A DNA stretch of 40,648 bases from Nocardiopsis listeri NBRC 13360. Lineage in GTDB: Bacteria; Actinomycetota; Actinomycetes; Streptosporangiales; Streptosporangiaceae. Numbering within the stretch: position 1 is the stretch's first letter; every line of letters begins with the position of its first letter. Shown here one piece after another: positions 1 through 7,119 of the stretch. Position numbers and translations under genes: made by a program. The notes beneath the pieces were generated by a model. The model was not told the origin of the DNA. It saw only the letters and a list, made by a program, of their open reading frames with translations, and made no database searches. The stretch is taken from contig NZ_BCSH01000070.1 of NCBI RefSeq assembly GCF_001570765.1, positions 1-40,648 on the forward strand, in the 5' to 3' direction.

Positions 1-80
1 AGGCGCCCCACCAGCCACCCGCCACCTCTACCTCCACCTCCACCCCTTGGAATTACTCATCTAGAGTTCAGGGTGGGGGA

Positions 81-93
81 GACCGGATCGGTC
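81..93. promoter_or_regulatory. Short palindrome in the cbs leader
   Basis: GACCG-gat-CGGTC is a perfect 5-bp dyad about 80 nt before the cbs start. It could be an operator half-site or a leader hairpin; no regulator is implied by the sequence. The rest of 1-171 shows no convincing -35/-10 pair. Confidence 0.2.
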
Positions 94-171
94 CTCACCG
101 ACCTCGGATGTCACCGGGGATGCGATACAGGCGGGCCGAAGACCCGGTCGCCACTATGCGAAGGAGCGAAG

Positions 172-1539
172 TTGCGGGTACACGACTCACTCATCGACCT
201 GGTCGGGGACACCCCGTTGGTTCGTCTGCGGAAGGTCACCGAGGGGCTGGCCCCGACGATCCTGGCGAAGGTCGAGTACTTCAACCCGGGCGGATCGGTC
301 AAGGACCGCATCGCGCTGCGCATGGTCGAGGCCGCCGAGAAGAGCGGTGAGCTCAAACCGGGCGGCACGATCGTGGAGCCCACCTCGGGCAACACCGGAA
401 TCGGTCTGGCGATGGTGGCCCAGGAGAAGGGCTACCGCTGCGTCTTCGTCTGCCCGGACAAGGTCGGCCCGGACAAGCTGTCGGTGCTGCGTGCCTACGG
501 CGCCGAGGTCGTGGTCTGCCCGACCACGGTCGCGCCGGAGCACCCCGAGTCCTACTACTCGGTCTCGGACCGGCTGGCCCAGGAGCTCCCCAACGCCTGG
601 AAGCCCAACCAGTACGAGAACCAGAACAACCCCGATTCGCACTACCACTCCACGGGCCCGGAGATCTGGGACCAGACCGAGGGCCGCATCACGCACTTCG
701 TGGCGGGCATCGGCACCGGTGGAACCATCAGCGGCACCGGTCGCTACCTCAAGGAGGCCTCCGAGGGGCGCGTGCAGGTCGTGGGCGCCGACCCCGAGGG
801 TTCGGTGTACTCGGGCGGAAGCGGCCGTCCCTACCTGGTCGAGGGCGTGGGCGAGGACATCTGGCCCGGTACCTACGACACGGCGATCTGCGATGACATC
901 GTGGCGATCAGCGACAAGGACTCGTTCCTGATGACCCGTCGCCTGGCGAAGGAGGAGGGCCTGCTGGTGGGCGGCTCCTGCGGTCTGGCGGTGGAGGCGG
1001 CGCTGCGCGTGGCCGAGACGGCCGGGCCGGACGACGTCATCGTCGTACTGCTTCCGGACGGTGGCCGCGGCTACCTCGGCAAGATCTTCAACGACGAGTG
1101 GATGTCCGACTACGGCTTCCTGTCGGCCGAGACCGAGGAGGCCACCGCGGGCAAGGTGCTGGACGACAAGGAGGGCGAGATGCCCGACTTCGTGCACAGC
1201 CACCCGGACGAGACGGTCGGCACCGCCGTGGCGATCATGCGCGAGTACGGCGTCTCCCAGCTGCCGGTGATGAAGGAGGAGCCGCCGGTCATGGCGGCCG
1301 AGGTGGTGGGTTCCATCGCCGAACGCGACCTGCTGGACGCTCTCTTCGACGGCCGCGCCGACCTGGACGACCTGGTGGAGACCCACATGGCCAAGCCGCT
1401 GTCCACGGTGGGCACCGGCACCCCGGTGAGCGACTGCGTGCGCCTGCTGCGCAGGTCGGGCGCCCTGGTGGTGCTGCGCGACGGCAAGCCGGTGGGGATT
1501 CTCACCCGTCAGGACCTGCTGGCGCACCTTTCCGGCTGA
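172..1539 (+). CDS. cbs: Cystathionine beta-synthase
   Basis: PLP enzyme that condenses serine (or an activated serine) with homocysteine to cystathionine, the first step of reverse transsulfuration, in the cytosol. The catalytic fold-type II domain spans roughly residues 5-310, with NPGGSVKD holding the Schiff-base lysine (K44), TSGNTG at 71-76 and a GIGTGGT phosphate-binding loop. Two CBS domains follow (about 335-455), the usual regulatory tail; 455 aa is typical for actinobacteria. I chose the TTG at 172 because AAGGAG lies 5 nt upstream and the N-terminus then begins like the family (VHDSLIDLVGDTPLVRL). The open frame runs upstream to 73, but that part has no family similarity. metB lies 1 kb downstream, so both transsulfuration enzymes are close. 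Transcription ends at a hairpin 21 bp after the stop. Confidence 0.95.
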   Translation: MRVHDSLIDLVGDTPLVRLRKVTEGLAPTILAKVEYFNPGGSVKDRIALRMVEAAEKSGELKPGGTIVEPTSGNTGIGLAMVAQEKGYRCVFVCPDKVGPDKLSVLRAYGAEVVVCPTTVAPEHPESYYSVSDRLAQELPNAWKPNQYENQNNPDSHYHSTGPEIWDQTEGRITHFVAGIGTGGTISGTGRYLKEASEGRVQVVGADPEGSVYSGGSGRPYLVEGVGEDIWPGTYDTAICDDIVAISDKDSFLMTRRLAKEEGLLVGGSCGLAVEAALRVAETAGPDDVIVVLLPDGGRGYLGKIFNDEWMSDYGFLSAETEEATAGKVLDDKEGEMPDFVHSHPDETVGTAVAIMREYGVSQLPVMKEEPPVMAAEVVGSIAERDLLDALFDGRADLDDLVETHMAKPLSTVGTGTPVSDCVRLLRRSGALVVLRDGKPVGILTRQDLLAHLSG

Positions 1540-1560
1540 CGATGGCCGCCTTCGTGCACC

Positions 1561-1591
1561 GGGTCTCGAACGTTGTTCGGGACCCGGTTTT
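1561..1591 (+). terminator. Rho-independent terminator of cbs
   Basis: An 11-bp stem with one G-T pair (GGGTCTCGAAC / GTTCGGGACCC), a 3-nt loop at 1572-1574, then GGTTTT. It starts 21 bp after the cbs stop. Confidence 0.75.
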
Positions 1592-1649
1592 CACGTACCG
1601 GACAGGGTGCCGCATACTCGGACACTGCTAATGTTCGTCGCATTGGTAT

Positions 1650-1663
1650 TTACTGGCCGGTAA
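1650..1663. promoter_or_regulatory. TTAC-N6-GTAA dyad, possible operator
   Basis: TTACTGGCCGGTAA is palindromic apart from one T/G pair and lies in a locally AT-rich pocket just upstream of the acyltransferase ribosome site. Its place between a TAATGT hexamer (1629-1634) and the start codon would suit a repressor site. The binding protein is unknown. Confidence 0.3.
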
Positions 1664-1678
1664 TAAGTAGGTGCACCC

Positions 1679-2407
1679 GTGTCCCGGCTCCTCAACTGGA
1701 TCATCCGTTCCGTCTGGTCGTACGCACGCACCCACGGTGAGATCCGTGCGGAGTCCAAGGCCGCCCGTAAGTTCGCCCGTTTCGGCAGTGGTTCCGCCAT
1801 CGCCTTCCCCATCGCCACCCTGTACGGCGAACCCTGGATCGAGATCGGGGTGCACACCGTTCTGGGCGGCGACATCACCCTGGCCGCGGGGATGGGTCCC
1901 GACTACGACCTCGGCGAGGGCTCCGTCGTGCGTATCGGGTCAGGGTGCGCGATCGGTCGCGGCTCGCACGTGGTCGCCCACCGGTCCGTCGACATCGGTG
2001 ACCACGTCTACACCGGTCCCTACGTCTACATCACCGACCAGAACCACTCCTACGCCAACACCGACATCCCCGTCGGCCTGCAGTGGCCGGTGGACGACCC
2101 GGTGAGCATCGGCGCAGGAAGCTGGCTGGGCGCCAACTCCGTGATCCTGCCCGGCGTGCACCTGGGACAGAACTCGGTGGTCGCCGCCGGCACGGTGGTA
2201 CGCCCCGGCACCTACCCCGACCACGCCGTCATCGCCGGGATCCCGGGGAAGGTCGTGCGCGCCCACGATCCCGAGCTGGGATGGGACCCGCCGCTACGCG
2301 GCACCGGTACCCCCACCCGGGTGCCCACCCCGGTGACCGGTCTGCCGCCCGAGGCTCCCGCCGAACCACCGGAACCGGGCTCGCCCACTCGCTTCCCGCC
2401 GGCCTGA
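1679..2407 (+). CDS. Left-handed beta-helix acyltransferase
   Basis: Hexapeptide-repeat acyltransferase of the NodL/LacA/xenobiotic acetyltransferase type, which uses acetyl- or acyl-CoA on a sugar or similar acceptor. Repeats of the [LIV]-G-x4 kind run from about residue 55 to 200 (IGVHTVLGGD, VSIGAGSWLGANS, VILPGVHLGQNS). The loop DQNHSYAN holds the histidine that is catalytic in the family. The last 40 residues are a Pro-rich, probably disordered tail. GTG at 1679 is preceded by AGTAGGTG; an in-frame alternative is not evident. The 242-residue length is normal. It sits alone between the terminator of cbs and the promoter of metB. The acceptor cannot be read from the sequence. Confidence 0.85.
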   Translation: MSRLLNWIIRSVWSYARTHGEIRAESKAARKFARFGSGSAIAFPIATLYGEPWIEIGVHTVLGGDITLAAGMGPDYDLGEGSVVRIGSGCAIGRGSHVVAHRSVDIGDHVYTGPYVYITDQNHSYANTDIPVGLQWPVDDPVSIGAGSWLGANSVILPGVHLGQNSVVAAGTVVRPGTYPDHAVIAGIPGKVVRAHDPELGWDPPLRGTGTPTRVPTPVTGLPPEAPAEPPEPGSPTRFPPA

Positions 2408-2473
2408 CCGCCCCGCCCGTCCGGAGTATGAGACCTCCCAGTTGACAGCGGGTCCCGTGTGGACCCTGGGCAC

Positions 2474-2486
2474 TATTGTTGGCCCC
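2474..2486 (+). promoter_or_regulatory. Leaderless promoter of metB (-10 TATTGT)
   Basis: A TANNNT hexamer (2474-2479) ends 7 nt before the ATG at 2487, and no Shine-Dalgarno sequence precedes that ATG (GGCCCC). This is the geometry of actinobacterial leaderless mRNAs that start at or next to the A of ATG. A TTGACA at 2442 is too far away (26 bp) to be its -35. Confidence 0.55.
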
Positions 2487-3632
2487 ATGAAGTTCGATGG
2501 GTTTGAAACGCTGGCCATCCACGCGGGGCAGGAGCCGGACGCCGGCACCGGCGCCGTGGTGGTGCCGATCTACCAGACGAGTACCTACGCCCAGGACGGC
2601 GTCGGCGGGATGCGGCAGGGATACGAGTACTCCCGCACCGCCAACCCCACGCGCACCGCGCTGGAGGAGTGCCTCGCCGCACTGGAGGCCGGAGCGCGCG
2701 GGCTCGCCTTCGCCTCCGGCATGGCCGCCGAGGACACCCTGCTGCGCACGGTCCTCTCCCCGGGTGACCACGTCATCATCCCCGGCGACGCCTACGGGGG
2801 CACCTTCCGCCTGATCTCCAAGGTGGTCGAGCGCTGGGGTGTCAGCTGGGACGCGGTCGATCAGACCAACGTCGACGCGGTGCGGGACGCCATGCGCCCC
2901 AACACCAAGGTCGTGTGGACCGAGACGCCCACCAACCCGCTGTTGGGCATCACCGACATCGAGTCGGTCGCCCAGGTCGCGCACGACGGCGGCGCCCTGT
3001 ACGTCGTGGACAACACGTTCGCCTCGCCCTACCTGCAGCGGCCGATCACGCTGGGCGCGGACGTGGTCGTGCACTCCACCACCAAGTACGTCGGTGGCCA
3101 TTCCGACGTGGTCGGTGGAGCGCTGGTCGTGGCCGACGCCGAGCTGGGCGAGCGGCTGGCCTTCCACCAGAACACCATGGGAGCTATTCCCGGCCCCTTC
3201 GACTCCTGGCTGACCCTGCGCGGTGCCAAGACCCTCGGGGTGCGGATGGACCGCCACAGCGAGAACGCCGAGCGCGTCGTGGCCGCTCTGGAGGGCCACC
3301 CCGCGGTGCGACGTGTGTACTACCCGGGGCTGGAGTCGCACCCTGGGCACAAGATCGCCGAGCGGCAGATGCGTTCCTTCGGTGGGATGGTCTCCTTCGC
3401 TCTGCGCGACGGGGAGAAGGCGGCACTGGAGCTGTGTGAGCGGACCAAGGTCTTCACGCTCGGGGAGTCCCTGGGCGGGGTCGAGTCCCTCATCGAGCAC
3501 CCGGGGCGGATGACCCACGCCTCGACGGCCGGTTCACCGCTGGAGGTCCCGGCGGATCTGGTGCGGATCTCCGTGGGCATCGAGTCCGGGGAGGACCTGG
3601 TCGCCGATCTGTTGCAGGCGTTGGAGGGCTGA
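2487..3632 (+). CDS. metB: Cystathionine gamma-synthase/lyase
   Basis: Cys/Met-metabolism PLP enzyme (fold type I). Together with cbs it would complete homocysteine-to-cysteine conversion by cleaving cystathionine; the mycobacterial MetB family can also run the gamma-synthase reaction. Diagnostic pieces are FETLAIHAGQ at the N-terminus, SGMAAEDT, YVVDNTFASPYLQRP, and HSTTKYVGGHSD with the PLP lysine at residue 200. The C-terminus has the family's SLGGVESLIEHPG and VRISVGIE blocks. I took ATG 2487 (381 aa) over the upstream in-frame TTG at 2442 because homology begins here and the promoter appears leaderless. It ends in its own hairpin. Lyase or synthase activity cannot be told apart by eye. 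Confidence 0.93.
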   Translation: MKFDGFETLAIHAGQEPDAGTGAVVVPIYQTSTYAQDGVGGMRQGYEYSRTANPTRTALEECLAALEAGARGLAFASGMAAEDTLLRTVLSPGDHVIIPGDAYGGTFRLISKVVERWGVSWDAVDQTNVDAVRDAMRPNTKVVWTETPTNPLLGITDIESVAQVAHDGGALYVVDNTFASPYLQRPITLGADVVVHSTTKYVGGHSDVVGGALVVADAELGERLAFHQNTMGAIPGPFDSWLTLRGAKTLGVRMDRHSENAERVVAALEGHPAVRRVYYPGLESHPGHKIAERQMRSFGGMVSFALRDGEKAALELCERTKVFTLGESLGGVESLIEHPGRMTHASTAGSPLEVPADLVRISVGIESGEDLVADLLQALEG

Positions 3633-3640
3633 TCCCTCCA

Positions 3641-3674
3641 GGGGCCCGCGCGGCGCTGCCGCGCGGGTTCCCCG
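3641..3674 (+). terminator. Terminator hairpin after metB
   Basis: A perfect 10-bp stem (3645-3654 with 3658-3667) and 3-nt loop, extended by GGGG/CCCC outer arms. It has no long U run, which is common for GC-rich terminators. Confidence 0.6.
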
Positions 3675-3790
3675 GCGTCGTTGCCGGGCTCGTTGCGGCG
3701 TACTTCGGCCTCGCGGTCGTCACCGCGACCCACATGGTCGGGGCGGGTCGTGAGCGCGTTCGTGGGGGATGGCTCCGAATCAGAGTTCTA

Positions 3791-3821
3791 TGGGCCTGGT
3801 GGCCCGGGGCGGTCACCGCCG
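3791..3821. terminator. Double hairpin, possible terminator of the small membrane gene
   Basis: GGGCC-tggt-GGCCC followed directly by GGCGG-tca-CCGCC, just past the 3' end of the minus-strand gene ending at 3834. There is no U tract, so this is tentative. The remaining bases 3675-3790 hold nothing I can name. Confidence 0.3.
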
Positions 3822-3833
3822 AGGTTCTTCTCC

Positions 3834-4091
3834 TCAGGCCGCGGTGGGCGTGCGGTCCTGGGCGGGAAGGGGCGCGGTGTCGTCGGTGCTCTCGTCGTCG
3901 CGGAAGCGCAGGCCACAGACGAAACGGCTGGTGTGGGACAGGGCGCTGTCGTTGTCGTCGTCCCGCAGCGAACGGTAGCTGCCCCGGCTGTCCTGACGGC
4001 GGATGCCGATGGAGACGGCCAGGAGGAAGCCGACCGCGAGGCCGAGGAGGACCAGGCCGACGAAGGTCAGAGTGATGAACGTGGTCTCCAT
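3834..4091 (-). CDS. Small single-pass membrane protein, unknown function
   Basis: An 85-residue protein not recognised beyond its layout. One hydrophobic segment (about residues 5-28) sits right at the N-terminus, followed by a basic stretch (IRRQDSRGSYRSLRDDD) that should stay cytosolic. The tail is polar with a single cysteine in SRFVCGLRF. AGGAG in front of the ATG (spacing 7 nt) supports the start. It is divergent from the GntR pair and convergent with metB. No enzyme motif is visible. Being short, it could be an orphan or a lineage-specific gene. Confidence 0.6.
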   Translation of the reverse strand: METTFITLTFVGLVLLGLAVGFLLAVSIGIRRQDSRGSYRSLRDDDNDSALSHTSRFVCGLRFRDDESTDDTAPLPAQDRTPTAA

Positions 4092-4312
4092 TGAGGTTCT
4101 CCTAAGGGGTGTGGAGAGTCTTTTCTGCTATCCGGTCGGCCCCCCTGCGAACCGAGGGGGTGTTGGCTGTGATCTCAAGGTGTGAAGGCTTTCCCTCTTG
4201 TTGTTCGGTGCTGTCGTTCTTGGCGGGATCGATGGGGGCGGAGCGTCTCCCGGGTTTCCTCGGGCCAGTGACCGAGAGAAGGATCCGCTGTGTACTCCGG
4301 GTGGCCTTCAAC

Positions 4313-4341
4313 TAATATGGGTTCAACGGAACTGGTTGAAC
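4313..4341 (+). promoter_or_regulatory. GntR-pair promoter and operator-like inverted repeat
   Basis: TAATAT (4313-4318) is a good -10 hexamer. Just past it GTTCAAC (4321-4327) and GTTGAAC (4335-4341) form a perfect 7-bp inverted repeat with a 7-nt spacer, overlapping the predicted start of transcription. That position suits autorepression by the GntR protein(s) encoded downstream. The -35 is poor. The 326-bp gap 4092-4417 is AT-richer than its surroundings; beyond this and the divergent small gene's upstream region I see nothing in it. Confidence 0.45.
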
Positions 4342-4417
4342 TTGTTCGGCTGGTGTAGCTCTCAGCTTGTTGGTACAGGTTGAGTTGTTGGTCTTTTACC
4401 CCTATGAGGGCGGACTT

Positions 4418-5149
4418 ATGCGGGCAGAAAGCCGATATCGACAGATCGCTCGAACTCTGCGCAGGGAGATCCAGGAAGGAAGCCTCCCGCAAGGGGGCCA
4501 ACTGCCCTCCGAGAAGCAGATGGAGGAGCGCTTCGAGGCCTCCCGCAACACCATCCGTCTGGCCCTGGGCATGCTGCGCAACCAGGGCCTCATCGTGAGC
4601 AGACCCGGGCGCGGCCATTACGTGCAGGACGTGGTCCCCGAGATCTTCTACGCCACCCGCAGTCGTGGCGGCCCCGGCGGGTTCAACGAGCCCAACCTCG
4701 CCGGGCTGACCCTGGAGGAGCTCCAACTCCTCAGCGCCAACTCCGACATCGCCCCCCGGTTGCGCGTCCCGGAGGGCACCATGACGGTCGTTCGGCACCT
4801 GCACCGCTTCGCCGGAGACCGATCCGGTTCCGTCAGCTCCGCCTTCTATCCCATGGACCTGGTCGAGGGCACTCCGCTCATGCTGCCCGAGGACGTGGAG
4901 AGCGCCCTGGAGGTCCTCATGGACCATGGCCATCGCCAGGTCGGCTACGTGGACGAGCTGGAGACCCGGATGCCCACGCCCCAAGAGGCGAGCCAACTGG
5001 AGCTCACCCCCGGGGTGCCGGTCCTGGAGGTCCACCGCACCGACTACTCCGAAGACCGCCCGATCCGGTTGGTGCACACTGTGTACGCGGGGAACAGCAT
5101 TCGCTACCAGTACGAGCATGGCGACCTCACCGCCTACCACCGGGACTGA
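4418..5149 (+). CDS. GntR/HutC-family regulator with UTRA domain (first of pair)
   Basis: DNA-binding transcription factor, probably a ligand-responsive repressor. A winged helix-turn-helix covers residues 5-70 (YRQIARTLRREI, LPSEKQMEERF, SRNTIRLALGML, then the wing GRGHYV). A UTRA effector domain follows from about 90 to 235, ending in the family-like RLVHTVYAGNSIRYQYEHG. I used ATG 4418 (243 aa) because GAGGGCGG precedes it by 4 nt; an ATG-free extension upstream lacks similarity. Its stop codon overlaps the next gene's ATG (TGATG), so the two regulators are translationally coupled. The effector is unknown. Such tandem GntR genes occur in streptomycete chromosomes and integrative elements, but no integrase is seen here. 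Confidence 0.85.
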   Translation: MRAESRYRQIARTLRREIQEGSLPQGGQLPSEKQMEERFEASRNTIRLALGMLRNQGLIVSRPGRGHYVQDVVPEIFYATRSRGGPGGFNEPNLAGLTLEELQLLSANSDIAPRLRVPEGTMTVVRHLHRFAGDRSGSVSSAFYPMDLVEGTPLMLPEDVESALEVLMDHGHRQVGYVDELETRMPTPQEASQLELTPGVPVLEVHRTDYSEDRPIRLVHTVYAGNSIRYQYEHGDLTAYHRD

Positions 5150-5970
5150 TGCATCGCATGAGCACACCGAAGAAGACGCTGGTCGCCGACCACCTGCGTG
5201 AGGCCCTCGCCAGAGGCGACTACGAGCCGGGAGAACGGCTGCCAGGCGAGGAGGACCTCGCCGACGACCTCGGGGTCTCCCGCGCCACGGCGCGCTTGGG
5301 CATGCGCATCCTCCAGGACGAGGGGCGCATCGACATCGTCCCCGGCCGCGGGGCGTTCGTCGCCGACCACCAGCCGTTCCTCCACCTGGCCACCCCCGTC
5401 TCCGGCGGTAGCGACTCCGAGCGCTTCGAAGCCGGCTACCAGCCCCGACTGATCCAGGCCGGCTACCACGACATCGACGAGAAGATCAAGGTCAGCCTGG
5501 ACACCATGCGGCCCAAGGTGGCCAAGCGGCTGCGCCACGAAGCCGACGACCGGGTACAGCACGGCGGCCTCGTCGTGATCCGCTCCTCCGACCGCTTCGT
5601 CGACGGCAGTCTCTGGCAGTCCCAGATCACCTACTTCCCGTTCTCGATCGCCTCCGGAACCGCGCTCATGTCCCCCGAACCCTTGGAGGGCGGAGTGTCG
5701 GCGGTCATGCGCGACCTGGGTTTCCGCGAGAGCTGGAACTGGGACATCGTGGGCGCGCGCATGCCCTCGCCGGACGAGGCCGAGGCCTTCGGACTGGGCC
5801 CCGGTATCCCGCTGCTGGTACAGGAACGGTCCGCCTACGACGGGGACCGACCACTGCGCTTCACCGAGACGCTCATGCCGGCCAACCGCCACCAATTGCT
5901 GTACTCGGGCGGCGACGCCCCCGAGGAGCTTCTGCTCATGGCCTCGGACGTCAACATCTTCGAGCGCTGA
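5149..5970 (+). CDS. GntR/HutC-family regulator with UTRA domain (second of pair)
   Basis: Paralogue of the preceding regulator by architecture. The winged helix-turn-helix is at about residues 10-75 (LREALARGDYEPGERLPGEE, DLGVSRATARLGMRIL, GRGAFV). The UTRA-like effector domain is at about 100-260, with a larger insertion than in its neighbour; total length is 273 aa. Protein identity to the first regulator is low outside the HTH, so it is an old duplication or a separate acquisition. ATG 5149 is coupled to the upstream stop; ATG 5158 is also possible, and neither has an independent ribosome site. It ends 8 bp from the convergent VWA gene with no terminator between them. The pair may act as a heterodimer, which is inference. 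Confidence 0.8.
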   Translation: MHRMSTPKKTLVADHLREALARGDYEPGERLPGEEDLADDLGVSRATARLGMRILQDEGRIDIVPGRGAFVADHQPFLHLATPVSGGSDSERFEAGYQPRLIQAGYHDIDEKIKVSLDTMRPKVAKRLRHEADDRVQHGGLVVIRSSDRFVDGSLWQSQITYFPFSIASGTALMSPEPLEGGVSAVMRDLGFRESWNWDIVGARMPSPDEAEAFGLGPGIPLLVQERSAYDGDRPLRFTETLMPANRHQLLYSGGDAPEELLLMASDVNIFER

Positions 5971-5978
5971 TCCCGGCT

Positions 5979-7106
5979 TCAGTCCCTCCCGTGGAGGTAA
6001 CGCCCGACCACCAGTGCCCCCAGGGCATCGGCGTCGGCGTCCACCACACGCACCCCGCGCCGTCGCTCCAACAGTTCCCGGAAGGCGCGCAACCGGGGAT
6101 CGTCGGCCAACAGGAAGAACGTCGACTCCGCGCTCTCCGCCAACGCCGCGTCCAACTCGGCCATGGTGGCCTCCACCGTGCGCGGAGTGGGCGGCCAGGC
6201 GAACCGCGTGTCACCGTCCTCGCCCAGGTGCGCCGTGGGCTCTCCGTCGGTGACCACCAGGATCACCGGGCGTGTCCCCCGGTGCCGTCGCAGGTGGGCG
6301 CGGGCCAGGTGCAGCGCGTGTTGGAGGTTGGTGCCGGGCACCCGGCGCCAGTCGTGTTCGACCAACTCCGCGGGCGTCATCTCCCGGGCCCGGTCGCCGA
6401 ACCCGATCACCAGCATCCGGTCCTCGGGCCGCCTGGTCCGCACCAGGGTGTGCAGGGCCAGGGCCGTGCGGGTGGCGGCCTCGTGCAGGCCGCGAGCGGC
6501 CATCGAATGGGACAGGTCGACCAACAGGCACACCGTGGCCGCACCGGTCGGTTCGGTCTCCGCGTAGCGCAGGTCGTCGCTGCGCAGGGGTACGTCGTCG
6601 GCCGCCGTGAGGTCTCCCGCGGAGGCGCGTCGCACCATGGCCGCCCGCATGGTGGCCACGGGGTCCAGGGGACGGTCGAGGCCGTCGTGTCGCACACTCG
6701 CGCCGGTCGATTCGCCGGCGTTGCCGGGACCTCCCCGGTGGCCTCCGCCCCGCACGCTCGGCGACGCCTCGACCTCGGCCAACGCCACCTCGCCCAGTCG
6801 GCGCAGCTCGCGCGGGGTCAACCCGTGGTCCGCCTCGTCCAACCGGTCCAGACGTTCTCGTCCCTCGGCGCCCAGCAGAGCGACCAACGCCGAGGCGTCC
6901 ACCTCGTCCAGGGCGGAGCGTTCTCCGGCCTCGTAGCGTTCCAGGGCCTCCTCGGCCGCGACCAAGGGCGCCGACTCCCGATCGAGGAGTTCGGCGGAGA
7001 TCAGCGCGCGCAGCTCACCGGCGGCGCGCACCGCCTCACCCGGTGGTGGTTCCTCGTCGGTCAACGGGTCGGGCCCGCCCATGTACGCCCGGTACCGAAA
7101 CCTCAC
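5979..7106 (-). CDS. VWA-domain protein of a MoxR/chelatase-like pair
   Basis: Cytosolic von Willebrand factor A protein partnered with the AAA+ ATPase encoded just upstream (13-bp gap). The VWA domain fills about residues 190-370 and has a complete MIDAS: DLSHS (DxSxS), the threonine of GTNLQHAL, and the aspartate of VTDGEPT. The N-terminal half is acidic and helical. GTG 7106 (375 aa) was preferred because AGGGGG lies 8 nt before it, it begins VRFRYRAYMGG like actinobacterial relatives, and a longer frame would overlap the ATPase gene. Known pairs of this kind act as metal chelatases or as chaperone-like remodelling machines; here no chelatase pathway gene is nearby, so remodelling of an unknown client is more likely. 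Confidence 0.85.
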   Translation of the reverse strand: MRFRYRAYMGGPDPLTDEEPPPGEAVRAAGELRALISAELLDRESAPLVAAEEALERYEAGERSALDEVDASALVALLGAEGRERLDRLDEADHGLTPRELRRLGEVALAEVEASPSVRGGGHRGGPGNAGESTGASVRHDGLDRPLDPVATMRAAMVRRASAGDLTAADDVPLRSDDLRYAETEPTGAATVCLLVDLSHSMAARGLHEAATRTALALHTLVRTRRPEDRMLVIGFGDRAREMTPAELVEHDWRRVPGTNLQHALHLARAHLRRHRGTRPVILVVTDGEPTAHLGEDGDTRFAWPPTPRTVEATMAELDAALAESAESTFFLLADDPRLRAFRELLERRRGVRVVDADADALGALVVGRYLHGRD

Positions 7107-7119
7107 ACCACACGCCCCC

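Noticed and set aside
2442..2447. TTGACA as the -35 of metB
   Set aside because: 26 bp from the only good -10 hexamer and no other -10 at 16-18 bp.
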